This document shows positions 26,848 through 34,041 of a stretch of 64,000 bases of DNA, piece by piece. The stretch is from Streptomyces sp. Sge12 (GTDB lineage Bacteria > Actinomycetota > Actinomycetes > Streptomycetales > Streptomycetaceae), in the NCBI RefSeq assembly GCF_002080455.1, contig NZ_CP020555.1, forward strand, positions 186,001 through 250,000. Reading direction: 5' to 3'. Within the stretch, counting starts at the first letter, position 1. Every line of letters begins with the position of its first letter. The notes under the pieces were generated by a model, which had not been told where the DNA came from, ran no database searches, and worked only from the letters and a program-made list of their open reading frames with translations. Both the position numbers and the translations under genes were made by a program.

Positions 26848-27822
26848 ATGAGGTACGACCTGTCCCATCGCCTGGTCGTCGGGATCGCCTCCAGCGCCCT
26901 GTTCGATCTCACCGACTGCGACACGGTGTTCCGGGAGCAGGGAGAGGACACCTACCGGACCTACCAGGCGACTCATGCGGACGACGTCCTCGGCAAAGGG
27001 GTCGCCTTCCCCTTCGTCAGGCGGCTCCTGTCGCTGAACGACCTGTCGGAACCGTCCGATCCGCTGATCGAGGTCATCATCCTCTCGCGCAACGACCCGG
27101 ACACCGGGCTGCGCGTCATGCGTTCGATCAAGGCGTACGACCTGCCGATCAGCCGGGCCGTCTTTCGGCAGGGGCGTCCCTCCCACCACTTCATGCCCGC
27201 GCTGAACATGTCGCTGTTCCTGTCGGCCAACGGACCCGATGTCCGTGACGCGGTCGCCGACGGGCTGCCTGCGGGCCATGTGCTCAGCACCGCACGCATC
27301 GACGACGAGAGCGATCCCGAACTCCGCATGGCCTTCGACTTCGACGGAGTGGTGGCGAGCGACACCTCCGAGCGGATCTACCAGAGCGGCGGGATCGACG
27401 AGTTCCGCGCCCACGAGGTCCGCAACGCCGCCGCGCCCCACGACCCGGGCCCGCTACGGGACTTCCTCGCCGGCATCAACCGTGTCCAGCGCCTCGAGAA
27501 CGACAAGCACCGTACGGATCCGACGTATCGGCCCCGGCTTCGCGTATCGCTGGTCACCGCTCGCGACGCCCCCGCACACGAACGCGCCCTGCTCAGCCTC
27601 AAGGAGTGGGGCCTGCGGGTCAACGACGCCTTCTTCCTCGGGGGTATCGAGAAGGCCGCGGTCATGAAGGCCCTCGACCCGCACATCTTCTTCGACGACC
27701 AGGTCGCCCATCTGAACGGCACGGCGCAGGGTACGCCCAGCGTTCACATCCCGTTCGGAGTGGTCAACGCTCCCCCACCGGCGGGCCGGTACGGATCCCC
27801 GGATCAGGGACACCTCACCTGA
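26848..27822 (+). CDS. Cytosolic 5'-nucleotidase (cN-I-like)
   Basis: A 324-residue protein starting at ATG 26848 after GGGGG. It begins MRYDLSHRLVVGIASSALFD and contains VIILSRNDPDTGLRVM, the region MAFDFDGVVASD carrying the haloacid-dehalogenase-like catalytic aspartates, SLVTARDAPAHERAL and a final FFDDQ segment. This arrangement is that of the 5'-nucleotidase family related to vertebrate cN-I/cN-III, which hydrolyse nucleoside monophosphates. It is cytoplasmic, without signal peptide. It is divergent from the GH64 gene and is followed after 91 bp by an SsgA-like gene. Confidence 0.85.
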   Translation: MRYDLSHRLVVGIASSALFDLTDCDTVFREQGEDTYRTYQATHADDVLGKGVAFPFVRRLLSLNDLSEPSDPLIEVIILSRNDPDTGLRVMRSIKAYDLPISRAVFRQGRPSHHFMPALNMSLFLSANGPDVRDAVADGLPAGHVLSTARIDDESDPELRMAFDFDGVVASDTSERIYQSGGIDEFRAHEVRNAAAPHDPGPLRDFLAGINRVQRLENDKHRTDPTYRPRLRVSLVTARDAPAHERALLSLKEWGLRVNDAFFLGGIEKAAVMKALDPHIFFDDQVAHLNGTAQGTPSVHIPFGVVNAPPPAGRYGSPDQGHLT

Positions 27823-27913
27823 CGACGTCAAGATTCACATGGGTGATCCAGAATGCCGGGTGCCTTCGACGGGTACGCGAGGCCGGTCACCTGTTTGCCA
27901 CGTGGAGGTCATC

Positions 27914-28330
27914 TTGCCGTCCGCTCTCTCCGACACGATCTCGACGCACCTGGCCGTGGCCGGCAGCCTCTTGCCGGTGCAGACCCGGGCCGTCTACGAC
28001 ATATCCGACCCCTACGCGGTCCGGTTCGACTTCACGCTCGACGGCTGCCCTCCCATTCGCTGGCACTTCGAACGGGACATGCTGGCCGAGGGGGTGCGGC
28101 GCCCCGTGGGGGAAGGCGACGTCAGTCTCCGCCCCCGGTGGACCGGCGGACGGGAGACGCTGGTCATGGAGCTGTGGGGGGACACCCGGGTCGGCTACGA
28201 GTCCGCGGTGCTGATCACGGACTCCGCCCAGGTGAGCGACTTCCTGGACGAGTCCTACCGGTTGGTGTCGCGCGGGTCGGAGTCCTGGGACGTCGACGGA
28301 TTCCTCCACAGGATCCAGTGCCCGGACTGA
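27914..28330 (+). CDS. SsgA-family sporulation/cell-division protein
   Basis: A protein of about 138 residues if TTG 27914 is used, supported by GGAGG five bases upstream and the usual family length; an in-frame ATG at 27839 and GTG at 27902 are alternatives. The segment TRAVYDISDPYAVRFDF then RWHFERDMLAEGV and PVGEGDVSLRP is the clear SsgA/SsgB-like signature (DPYAV, WxFxRdLL, GDV). These actinomycete-specific proteins help place septa and remodel peptidoglycan in sporulation and branching. It is isolated from other sporulation genes. Which SALP subgroup it belongs to is not clear by eye. Confidence 0.88.
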   Translation: MPSALSDTISTHLAVAGSLLPVQTRAVYDISDPYAVRFDFTLDGCPPIRWHFERDMLAEGVRRPVGEGDVSLRPRWTGGRETLVMELWGDTRVGYESAVLITDSAQVSDFLDESYRLVSRGSESWDVDGFLHRIQCPD

Positions 28331-28466
28331 GCGCGCTTCCGGCGCTGACCCACGACGCCGGGGACGACGGCGATGAGGGTGGGGGGATGATCGACCTGCG
28401 CGGGGCGCGTCTCTGGGCCATGCTGATGCGACCCCTTGTCTCCCGTTCCGGACTGGAGTTTCCGCC

Positions 28467-28724
28467 GTGCTCGAAAGCAAGCGTCTCAAGGATCAGACCG
28501 AGATCGAGGTCAGGTTCGTACGGCCGGCCGAGGTCCCGGCCACCGACCGGCACGTCCGGGCCCGCGCGTCCGAGCACTCGCCCGCCGGCGACGCGACCGC
28601 CTCCGGCGCTCCGCCGGCCCGGGCCGGCGATCACTCCTTCCGCTACCTCGCGGCCGGCGACTACTGGTTCGACCGGGAAGCCGCCGCCGGCCGCCCGGAG
28701 AGCCACAGCCGCGTCCTCCCCTGA
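28467..28724 (+). CDS. Small hypothetical protein
   Basis: An 85-residue ORF with GTG 28467 and GGAG about nine bases upstream. It begins MLESKRLKDQTEIEVRFVRP (Met from GTG) and ends with a FRYLAAGDYWFDRE segment. It is hydrophilic and shows no family that I recognise. The stop is six bases before the end of the convergent TetR gene. Coding is plausible but unproven. Confidence 0.4.
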   Translation: MLESKRLKDQTEIEVRFVRPAEVPATDRHVRARASEHSPAGDATASGAPPARAGDHSFRYLAAGDYWFDREAAAGRPESHSRVLP

Positions 28725-28729
28725 GCGTC

Positions 28730-29311
28730 CTACCGGGCCGGCGGCGCGGCGCGCAGGCCCTCCAGCAGGGTGGCCAGGTAGCGGTGCGCGGTCTCGATCC
28801 GGTCGGCCGGAGCGCCACCGCGGACCTGCACGGCGTACGCGATCCCGCACATGAGCGGGACCAGGTCCGCCGAGGCCAGGTCGGGGCGGACCGCCCCGGA
28901 CCGGCGGGCCCGGTCGAGGAGGGCGGCGCCGGCCTCCCACACCGCGTTCTTGAGTTCCGTGGTGCGCGGCACCGTGTCGGCGGCCGCGGCAGTGACCGGA
29001 GCCAGTGAGGCATCGGTGACCTGCGCCTCGACGGTGCGGGTCAGGAAGGTTTCCAGAGCCCGCCACGGGTCGGCGTCGGCCAGCGCCCGCTCGCCGTGGG
29101 CGGCGAGGGCCTCCAGGCACGGAGTGGCGACGGCCTCCAGCAGAGCCTCGGGCGTGGCGAAGTGACGGTAGACGGTGCCCACTCCGAGTCCGGCACGGCG
29201 GGCGACATCATTGAGCTGCAACGGAATGTCTTCGTCGACCAGGGTGCGGGCGACGGCGACGATCCGGTCCCAGTTGCGGGCCGCGTCCTTGCGCAAGGGT
29301 GTCGTCGTCAT
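28730..29311 (-). CDS. TetR-family transcriptional regulator
   Basis: A 193-residue regulator. The helix-turn-helix region shows NWDRIVAVARTLV then LQLNDVARRAGLGVGTVYRH (about 32-52), the TetR signature, and the remaining all-helical domain binds an unknown ligand. It is transcribed in the same direction as the SDR gene upstream (98 bp gap). Its own promoter carries CGGATGGCTCATCCG, and the SDR promoter carries two sites of the same CGGAT-N5-ATCCG form. This makes it the likely repressor of the SDR and of itself. Confidence 0.93.
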   Translation of the reverse strand: MTTTPLRKDAARNWDRIVAVARTLVDEDIPLQLNDVARRAGLGVGTVYRHFATPEALLEAVATPCLEALAAHGERALADADPWRALETFLTRTVEAQVTDASLAPVTAAAADTVPRTTELKNAVWEAGAALLDRARRSGAVRPDLASADLVPLMCGIAYAVQVRGGAPADRIETAHRYLATLLEGLRAAPPAR

Positions 29312-29325
29312 GGGGACAGGCTAAT

Positions 29326-29340
29326 CGGATGGCTCATCCG
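29326..29340. promoter_or_regulatory. TetR operator copy 1 (CGGAT-N5-ATCCG)
   Basis: CGGATGGCTCATCCG, a perfect dyad extending to CGGATG-N3-CATCCG, centred 22 bp upstream of the TetR start codon. It fits an autoregulatory site. Confidence 0.7.
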
Positions 29341-29409
29341 TATGGCCCCGGGCCCCTCCGCCCTCGCCCTCCCCTCCCACTCGCCCGCGCCGTCACCTCG
29401 GACGGCAGG

Positions 29410-30300
29410 TCAGGTGACGGTGAGCGGCGCGTGCTGCTCGCTGAGGCGGCGTACTGCCGCGGCGATGCCGGGGTCGGTCGCCGCACGGAAGGGCGGCACG
29501 GGGGTCGCCCGGGCCCCGATGACGATGCCCGTCCGTCCCGTCAGGGTGTCGTCGGTGGCGGCGAGGATCGACGGCCCGGCCGCCACGGACGCCGGACCGG
29601 AGGTCGAGCGTTCGAACCTGCGGCGCACCAGCGGCCACAGCAGCCGCAGGGCGGGAGAGACGATCTTCGGGTCGGTCATGGTGCCGTTGGTCATGTCGGT
29701 GGCGGCGCCACCGGGGTCGGCGGCGAAGACCGATACTCCCGTACCGTCCAGCCGGGCGGCCAGGTCCAGGGTGTAGGCGAGGTTGGCGAGCTTGGCGCGG
29801 CCGTACCAGTGGAAGCCGTAGTAGCCGCCGGGCGGCTCGACGGCGTCGAACACCCGCTTCGCGAGACCGACCGCGCCGGAGGTCACGTTCACGATCCTGC
29901 TCGGCGCGCCGGCCGTCAGGGTGGGCAGCAGCAATTCGGTCAGCAGGTACGGCGAGAGGTGGTTGACGAGGAACGACGCCTCGACACCGCCCACCTCCCG
30001 TCGATCGGCGAACATCGCCCCGACGTTGTTGACGAGCGCGGTCAGCGGTTCGCCGGAGGCGGCATGGTCGGAGGCGATCCGCTCGGCGAGCGCGCGCACT
30101 TCGCCGAGCGAGGCGAGGTCCGCCCGGAGGAAGCGGGCCGGGTGCGCCGGTCCCGTCGCGTTGATCCGTTCGACGGCGCGGCCGCCCCGTTGCGCAGTGC
30201 GCCCGACGACGGTGACGGCGAAGCCGGCTGCCGCCAGGCCCAACGCCGTCTCCAGGCCGATGCCGGCCGTTCCGGCCGTCACGACAGCTGTCTTCTTCAT
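29410..30300 (-). CDS. SDR-family oxidoreductase under TetR control
   Basis: A 296-residue enzyme starting at ATG 30300. The NADP motif is TAGTAGIG (residues 8-15), NNVGAMF near 95, Ser in NVTSGAVG, and YGRAKLANL (Tyr-x3-Lys) near 175. Length and motifs fit the retinol dehydrogenase/WW-domain oxidoreductase-like SDR group. Two CGGAT-N5-ATCCG sites, 39 bp apart, sit 27-80 bp upstream of the start. It likely detoxifies or transforms an aldehyde or ketone that also derepresses the TetR protein encoded directly downstream. Confidence 0.9.
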   Translation of the reverse strand: MKKTAVVTAGTAGIGLETALGLAAAGFAVTVVGRTAQRGGRAVERINATGPAHPARFLRADLASLGEVRALAERIASDHAASGEPLTALVNNVGAMFADRREVGGVEASFLVNHLSPYLLTELLLPTLTAGAPSRIVNVTSGAVGLAKRVFDAVEPPGGYYGFHWYGRAKLANLAYTLDLAARLDGTGVSVFAADPGGAATDMTNGTMTDPKIVSPALRLLWPLVRRRFERSTSGPASVAAGPSILAATDDTLTGRTGIVIGARATPVPPFRAATDPGIAAAVRRLSEQHAPLTVT

Positions 30301-30326
30301 GGCTCTCGCACTCCCCCACCCAGATA

Positions 30327-30341
30327 CGGATACTTCATCCG
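30327..30341. promoter_or_regulatory. TetR operator copy 2 (CGGAT-N5-ATCCG)
   Basis: CGGATACTTCATCCG lies 27 bp upstream of the SDR start. It has the same arms as the site in the TetR promoter, with a different spacer. Confidence 0.7.
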
Positions 30342-30365
30342 ATTGGCCTGACCGTAACACGGATC

Positions 30366-30380
30366 CGGATATCCAATCCG
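30366..30380. promoter_or_regulatory. TetR operator copy 3 (CGGAT-N5-ATCCG)
   Basis: CGGATATCCAATCCG, the third copy, 39 bp farther upstream than copy 2. It would allow two dimers to cover the SDR promoter. Confidence 0.65.
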
Positions 30381-30472
30381 GTTTGCTGGTGGGGTCTCCG
30401 CCCTGCAACGCCGAATGCCCCCGGCCCGATCGGGGCCCGGGGACATTCGACGTTGGCGGGTCGGGTGACGCG

Positions 30473-30838
30473 TCAGGTGGCGATGGTGGCGACGGCATCG
30501 ACGCCGTAGGTGCGGGCGTAGCCGTTCTCGGTGCCGACGAGCAGGTCGACGACCGTGAAGTAGCGGTCCCAGAAGGGGGTTTCGCGCAGTGCGTCGATGA
30601 GGAGCCGGTAAGCGTCGTGGTCGTCGGCCTCCCAGACCCAGACGTCGGTGACGCGGGTGGAGTAGAACTCCGTGTCGTAGAAGCGCGAACGGACGCCGGT
30701 GGTCCCGGCCTTGACGGCGGGGACGACCTGGGTGGTGAACGCGTCCATGCGCTCCTGAGGGGTCATGGCGAGCCACTCGGGTGTGGTCTTGATGAGCATG
30801 AACGCCGTGACCGGCGGTGTGGTCTTCTCAACGGGCAT
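30473..30838 (-). CDS. Darcynin-like small protein
   Basis: A 121-residue cytoplasmic protein. It contains [39 protein letters not shown] and [19 protein letters not shown], which I associate with the darcynin family of unknown function (a ferredoxin-like dimeric alpha/beta fold). Its ATG lies inside the 3' end of the NmrA-like gene (11-bp overlap), so the two are translationally coupled. The partner suggests a role in quinone or redox-compound metabolism, but no reaction can be assigned. Confidence 0.7.
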   Translation of the reverse strand: MPVEKTTPPVTAFMLIKTTPEWLAMTPQERMDAFTTQVVPAVKAGTTGVRSRFYDTEFYSTRVTDVWVWEADDHDAYRLLIDALRETPFWDRYFTVVDLLVGTENGYARTYGVDAVATIAT

Positions 30839-31739
30839 GACGGGTGCCTTCCGTGAGGACCGCGGGCCCCAGGGTCCGGGCGCACCACTGCCGGAAGGTG
30901 GTCGGGGAGCCGGTGGCCGGGGTGCGGGTGACGCCCGCGTCGAGGCCCTCGCTCTTGGCCCTCTTCATGTCGACGACGGCCCGGGCGAACGCCTCGTCGA
31001 TACGGTGGCCGAGGAGGTCGATGTACAGCGCGTCGAGCGGCTGCTGTTCGTAGCGGACGGGGCGACCGAGCTGCTCGGTCATGATGCGGGCCAGGTCGTT
31101 CGGCGAGAGGTCCTGGGGGCCGAGGACGGGAACGCTGTCGATGCCCGACCATGAGCGGTTCAGCAGCAGGCCGGCGGCGACGGCCGCGATGTCGGCGACG
31201 GCGGCGCGGGGGGCCTTGTGGTCGGCGTCGACGGCGTCGGTGAAGACGCCCGTCTCCCGGATCGCCGCCGCGTCCTCGAGAAGGTTCTCGAAGAAGGACG
31301 GGCAGGCCAGGGCACGGTAGGCCACGCCGGTGCCGGCGATGAGGTCGTCCATGGCGAGGGAAGCGGTGACGAGTCCGGCGCGGTGGGCGACCGGGGTGCC
31401 GCGGCCGAGCGCGGAGACGCCGACGACGTGGCCGACGCCGTGGGAGACGAGGGCCTTCGCGGCGGGCCGGGTGAAGCCGCAGTAGGCGTCCTCGGGCGTC
31501 AGGGACGCATCCGGCGGGACGAGCCAGAACACGGCGTCGGCGCCTTCGAAGGCGCGGCCTGCGACCTCGGCGTCGCCGTGCGAGCCGGTGATCACCTCGA
31601 CGCGGTCGCGCACCGCGTCGGACAGCCGGGCGGGGTCACGTACGACCACGCGCAGTTCCTCGTGGGCCGGTGCGGATTCCAGGAGCAGGGACAGCAGGTG
31701 GCTGCCGATGTTCCCGGTGGGAGCAGTGATGACGATCAT
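30828..31739 (-). CDS. NmrA-like NAD(P)-binding oxidoreductase
   Basis: A 303-residue atypical SDR. It starts at ATG 31739 with [20 protein letters not shown], the NmrA/quinone-reductase cofactor motif (TGxxG). There is no YxxxK active site, as is usual in the NmrA branch. [14 protein letters not shown] and [10 protein letters not shown] follow the family layout. Such proteins act as NADPH:quinone reductases, isoflavone-reductase relatives or redox sensors. It heads a two-gene operon with the darcynin-like protein and is divergent from a LysR regulator with a duplicated binding-site candidate between. Confidence 0.85.
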   Translation of the reverse strand: MIVITAPTGNIGSHLLSLLLESAPAHEELRVVVRDPARLSDAVRDRVEVITGSHGDAEVAGRAFEGADAVFWLVPPDASLTPEDAYCGFTRPAAKALVSHGVGHVVGVSALGRGTPVAHRAGLVTASLAMDDLIAGTGVAYRALACPSFFENLLEDAAAIRETGVFTDAVDADHKAPRAAVADIAAVAAGLLLNRSWSGIDSVPVLGPQDLSPNDLARIMTEQLGRPVRYEQQPLDALYIDLLGHRIDEAFARAVVDMKRAKSEGLDAGVTRTPATGSPTTFRQWCARTLGPAVLTEGTRHAR

Positions 31740-31797
31740 GGAAACCTCAGGGTCGTGCCGGATCGGGACGACCCTCATCCTGGGGAGCGCCAGGGTG

Positions 31798-31812
31798 TTG
31801 CCACAATGGGAA
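31798..31812. promoter_or_regulatory. LysR-type box, copy 1
   Basis: TTGCCACAATGGGAA, of the form TTGCC-N5-KGGAA, lies in the divergent region between the NmrA-like and LysR genes. It is an imperfect dyad. A second copy lies 31 bp away, about three helical turns. Confidence 0.5.
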
Positions 31813-31828
31813 CCTGAGCACGGGATCA

Positions 31829-31843
31829 TTGCCTGAAATGGAA
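31829..31843. promoter_or_regulatory. LysR-type box, copy 2
   Basis: TTGCCTGAAATGGAA, the second TTGCC-N5-KGGAA site, nine bases upstream of the LysR start codon. Occupancy here would block the regulator's own translation start region. Confidence 0.5.
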
Positions 31844-31851
31844 TAACGCGT

Positions 31852-32799
31852 ATGAGCAGCAGTGCAGAGCCTGTTATCGACGCCAATCTCGCCGTCGCGC
31901 TGGACGCTTTGCTGACGGAGCAGAGCGTCACTCGCGCCGCTGCCCGGCTGCACACGTCGCCGGCCGCGATGAGCCGTACCCTCGCCCGGCTGCGGCGCAT
32001 CCTCCAGGACCCCCTGCTGGTCCGGGCGGGCCAGGCGATGGTCCCCACTCCCCGCGCCCAGGACCTGCGCGAGGAGACGGCCGCGGTGGTGCGCCGGCTG
32101 GGGGCGTTGCTGGGTCCGGGCGCCGGCGTGGACCCCGCCGTCCTGCGCAGTACCTTCACCCTGCAGGCGGCCGACCTGGTCTGTGCGGCGCTGGCCCCGG
32201 GGATGCTGGGGCTGGCCCGGCAGGAGGCGCCGGGGATCTCGCTGCGGTTCCGGGCCGAGGAACTGGAGGCCGGTTCGGCCCTGCGCGACGGTCGTATCGA
32301 CCTGGAGATCGGGGCCATCGATCACGTGGATCCCGAGACCCGGGTCGAGGAACTGGTCACCCTTCGGATGGCGGCGGGCGTCCGCCCCGGCCACCCCCTC
32401 ACCGAGGGGACCCTGACCCCGGATCGGCTCGCTGCTGCCGATCACGTGGTGGTGAGTCGCCGCGGCGGGTTCACCGGACCCCTGGACACCGCTCTGGCCG
32501 AACGGAACCTCCGCCGGCGCGTCACGGTCGTCCTGCCCGGCCACATGGCGGCAATGACGCTCGCCGCCCGCAGTGACATCGTCTGCCTCGTCCCGACCGC
32601 GCCCGCCGGCGGGGTTCCCTCCCCGCTCACCGACGCCGCCACCGCGCTGGGTCTTCGCCTCCTCGACATCCCCCTGCCCCTGCCGCCGCTGACCATCGGC
32701 ATGGCATGGCACCCCCGCCACGCCGCCGACGGGGGCCATCGCTGGCTGCGCAACGCCGTTCGCCGGACTCTTCACGCACCCGGCGGTTCGACGGCCTGA
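31852..32799 (+). CDS. LysR-family transcriptional regulator
   Basis: A 315-residue LysR protein. The helix-turn-helix is in LDALLTEQSVTRAAARLHTS and AAMSRTLARLRRILQDPLLV (NodD/TrpI-like spacing), with the effector-binding domain from about residue 95. ATG 31852 has no strong ribosome site. It is divergent from the NmrA/darcynin operon and probably activates it in response to an unknown, perhaps quinone-like, signal. Confidence 0.92.
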   Translation: MSSSAEPVIDANLAVALDALLTEQSVTRAAARLHTSPAAMSRTLARLRRILQDPLLVRAGQAMVPTPRAQDLREETAAVVRRLGALLGPGAGVDPAVLRSTFTLQAADLVCAALAPGMLGLARQEAPGISLRFRAEELEAGSALRDGRIDLEIGAIDHVDPETRVEELVTLRMAAGVRPGHPLTEGTLTPDRLAAADHVVVSRRGGFTGPLDTALAERNLRRRVTVVLPGHMAAMTLAARSDIVCLVPTAPAGGVPSPLTDAATALGLRLLDIPLPLPPLTIGMAWHPRHAADGGHRWLRNAVRRTLHAPGGSTA

Positions 32800-32901
32800 C
32801 AGAGCGCCGGTCAGTCGATCGGGGGCGGCCTGGCCGCAACGGCCGGACGGTGGCCGTGAGCCGGTGGCCTTGAGCCGGTGCCCAGGGCTCGCGGCTCGCG
32901 C

Positions 32902-33240
32902 TCAGCGGGAGTCGTCGCTCGGGGCGGTCGCGGCGCGGCGGAACTCGGCGTTGATGCGCTGCGCCTCTTCGAGCTGGTCCTCCAGGATGACGATGCGGCA
33001 GGCGGCTTCGACCGGGGTGCCCTGATCGACGAGTTCCCGGGCGCGGGCCGCGATCCGCAGCTGGTAGCGGGAGTACCGGCGATGCCCGCCCGTGGAACGC
33101 AACGGCGTGATCAGCCGGGCCTCGCCGATGGCGCGCAGGAACCCCGGGGTCGTGCCGAGGAGTTCGGCAGCCCGGCCCATCGTGTAGGCGGGGTAGTCAT
33201 CGTCGTCCAGTCGGCCGCCGAGCGAGTCATCCACTGTCAT
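32902..33240 (-). CDS. MerR-type helix-turn-helix protein (cold-shock island)
   Basis: A 112-residue protein from ATG 33240 (AGAGG upstream). The winged-helix segment YTMGRAAELLGTTPGFLRAI then TGGHRRYSRYQLRIAARARE is a MerR-type DNA-binding domain, and a short coiled coil (IVILEDQLEEAQRINAEF) follows for dimerisation. There is no effector domain with cysteines. Related short proteins neighbour the DEAD-box helicase and CspA genes in streptomycetes as I recall, so it may regulate the cold-shock set. A long perfect hairpin sits in its leader 27 bp upstream of the start. Confidence 0.85.
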   Translation of the reverse strand: MTVDDSLGGRLDDDDYPAYTMGRAAELLGTTPGFLRAIGEARLITPLRSTGGHRRYSRYQLRIAARARELVDQGTPVEAACRIVILEDQLEEAQRINAEFRRAATAPSDDSR

Positions 33241-33266
33241 CTGCACCTCTTCTTGGGACGCGTCGA

Positions 33267-33298
33267 AGGGCCTTGGTGCCGTACGGCACCAAGGCCCT
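33267..33298. terminator. Perfect hairpin in leader of MerR-like gene
   Basis: AGGGCCTTGGTGCC pairs completely with GGCACCAAGGCCCT around GTAC: a 14-bp stem, or a 32-bp DNA palindrome. It is upstream of the MerR-like start on the same transcript, so it is either an attenuator or a protein-binding dyad instead of an ordinary end-of-gene terminator. No T-run follows on the minus strand. Confidence 0.55.
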
Positions 33299-33608
33299 GA
33301 AGGAAATTCAACACCATCTACCGGCCTCAGCGCTGCGCCGGCTCTCTGTTTCCGCTTCGCGCCCCGGAGAAGGGCGGGAGAGCAGGGATCGGGAATGCCT
33401 GACCGGGGACCACCTTCCGTTCGGGGGTCGTGCGGTACCCGGACGTGAACCGACTGCCCGGGCGATCCTGATGGCGCCTGCTTCCTCCGTTCCTTCGATC
33501 TTGGCTATGGAAGAAACCATAGGCACGTCACAGCCGGATGTCTACTCTCACCGCGATAGATTTTCTCGTGTTCGACAGGGAGGGATCTTCGCTCGAACGG
33601 GACAACAG

Positions 33609-33643
33609 CGAGGGCCCGACCGCGTGTGGCGGTCGGGCCCTCG
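33609..33643 (-). terminator. Terminator after helicase/small-protein operon
   Basis: CGAGGGCCCGACCGC pairs with GCGGTCGGGCCCTCG around a five-base loop, a 15-bp stem, starting 23 bp after the stop of the 108-residue gene. It is the likely end of the helicase operon transcript. Confidence 0.75.
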
Positions 33644-33665
33644 GTGTCGTGCGGCTGCGGTGCGG

Positions 33666-33992
33666 TCAGACGGAAACCGATTCGGGCGCGGGCGCGCCGA
33701 GCATCACCGAGGCGCGCTGGAAGGGGGTGAGGGCCGGCGCGGGCGCGGCGGGCGCCTGCGGCAGGCCGTGGCAGGTGAATCCGAGCATGGTCATGGCCCG
33801 TACGACCTCCCCGGCGCTGAAGTCCCGGCGGTCCTGGCGCGTGACGACCTGGCCGACCTGCTTGACCGGGTAGACCCGCCGTCCGATGGTCACGGACTCA
33901 CCGACGACGGGCTCGGGCTTCACGCCCTTCATCGACTCCAGCACACCCGACTTGGTCAGGTCGAACGGGAATCGGGCGATGACGCAGCGCAT
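33666..33992 (-). CDS. Conserved small protein following DEAD-box helicase
   Basis: A 108-residue protein from ATG 33992 with GAGG six bases upstream. It starts MRCVIARFPFDLTKSGVLES and contains a VVGESVTIGRRVYPVKQVGQ segment likely to form a small beta-barrel, then an Ala/Pro-rich C-terminus. Similar proteins accompany this helicase in Streptomyces genomes as I remember them, with no known function; an RNA- or ribosome-associated role would fit. It lies 49 bp after the helicase stop and is followed by a strong terminator. Confidence 0.75.
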   Translation of the reverse strand: MRCVIARFPFDLTKSGVLESMKGVKPEPVVGESVTIGRRVYPVKQVGQVVTRQDRRDFSAGEVVRAMTMLGFTCHGLPQAPAAPAPALTPFQRASVMLGAPAPESVSV

Positions 33993-34041
33993 GATGCCTC
34001 GCAGGGAGAGAAGGAGAAGGGGGGCGCGGAGGGGACGGGTT

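Larger units (their letters stand above)
33241..33665. other. Leader and terminator region between MerR-like and small gene
   Basis: 425 bp with no supported gene. It contains two long GC-rich hairpins, described separately, and an AT-richer patch around 33500-33570 that may hold the MerR-like gene's promoter. Confidence 0.5.
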
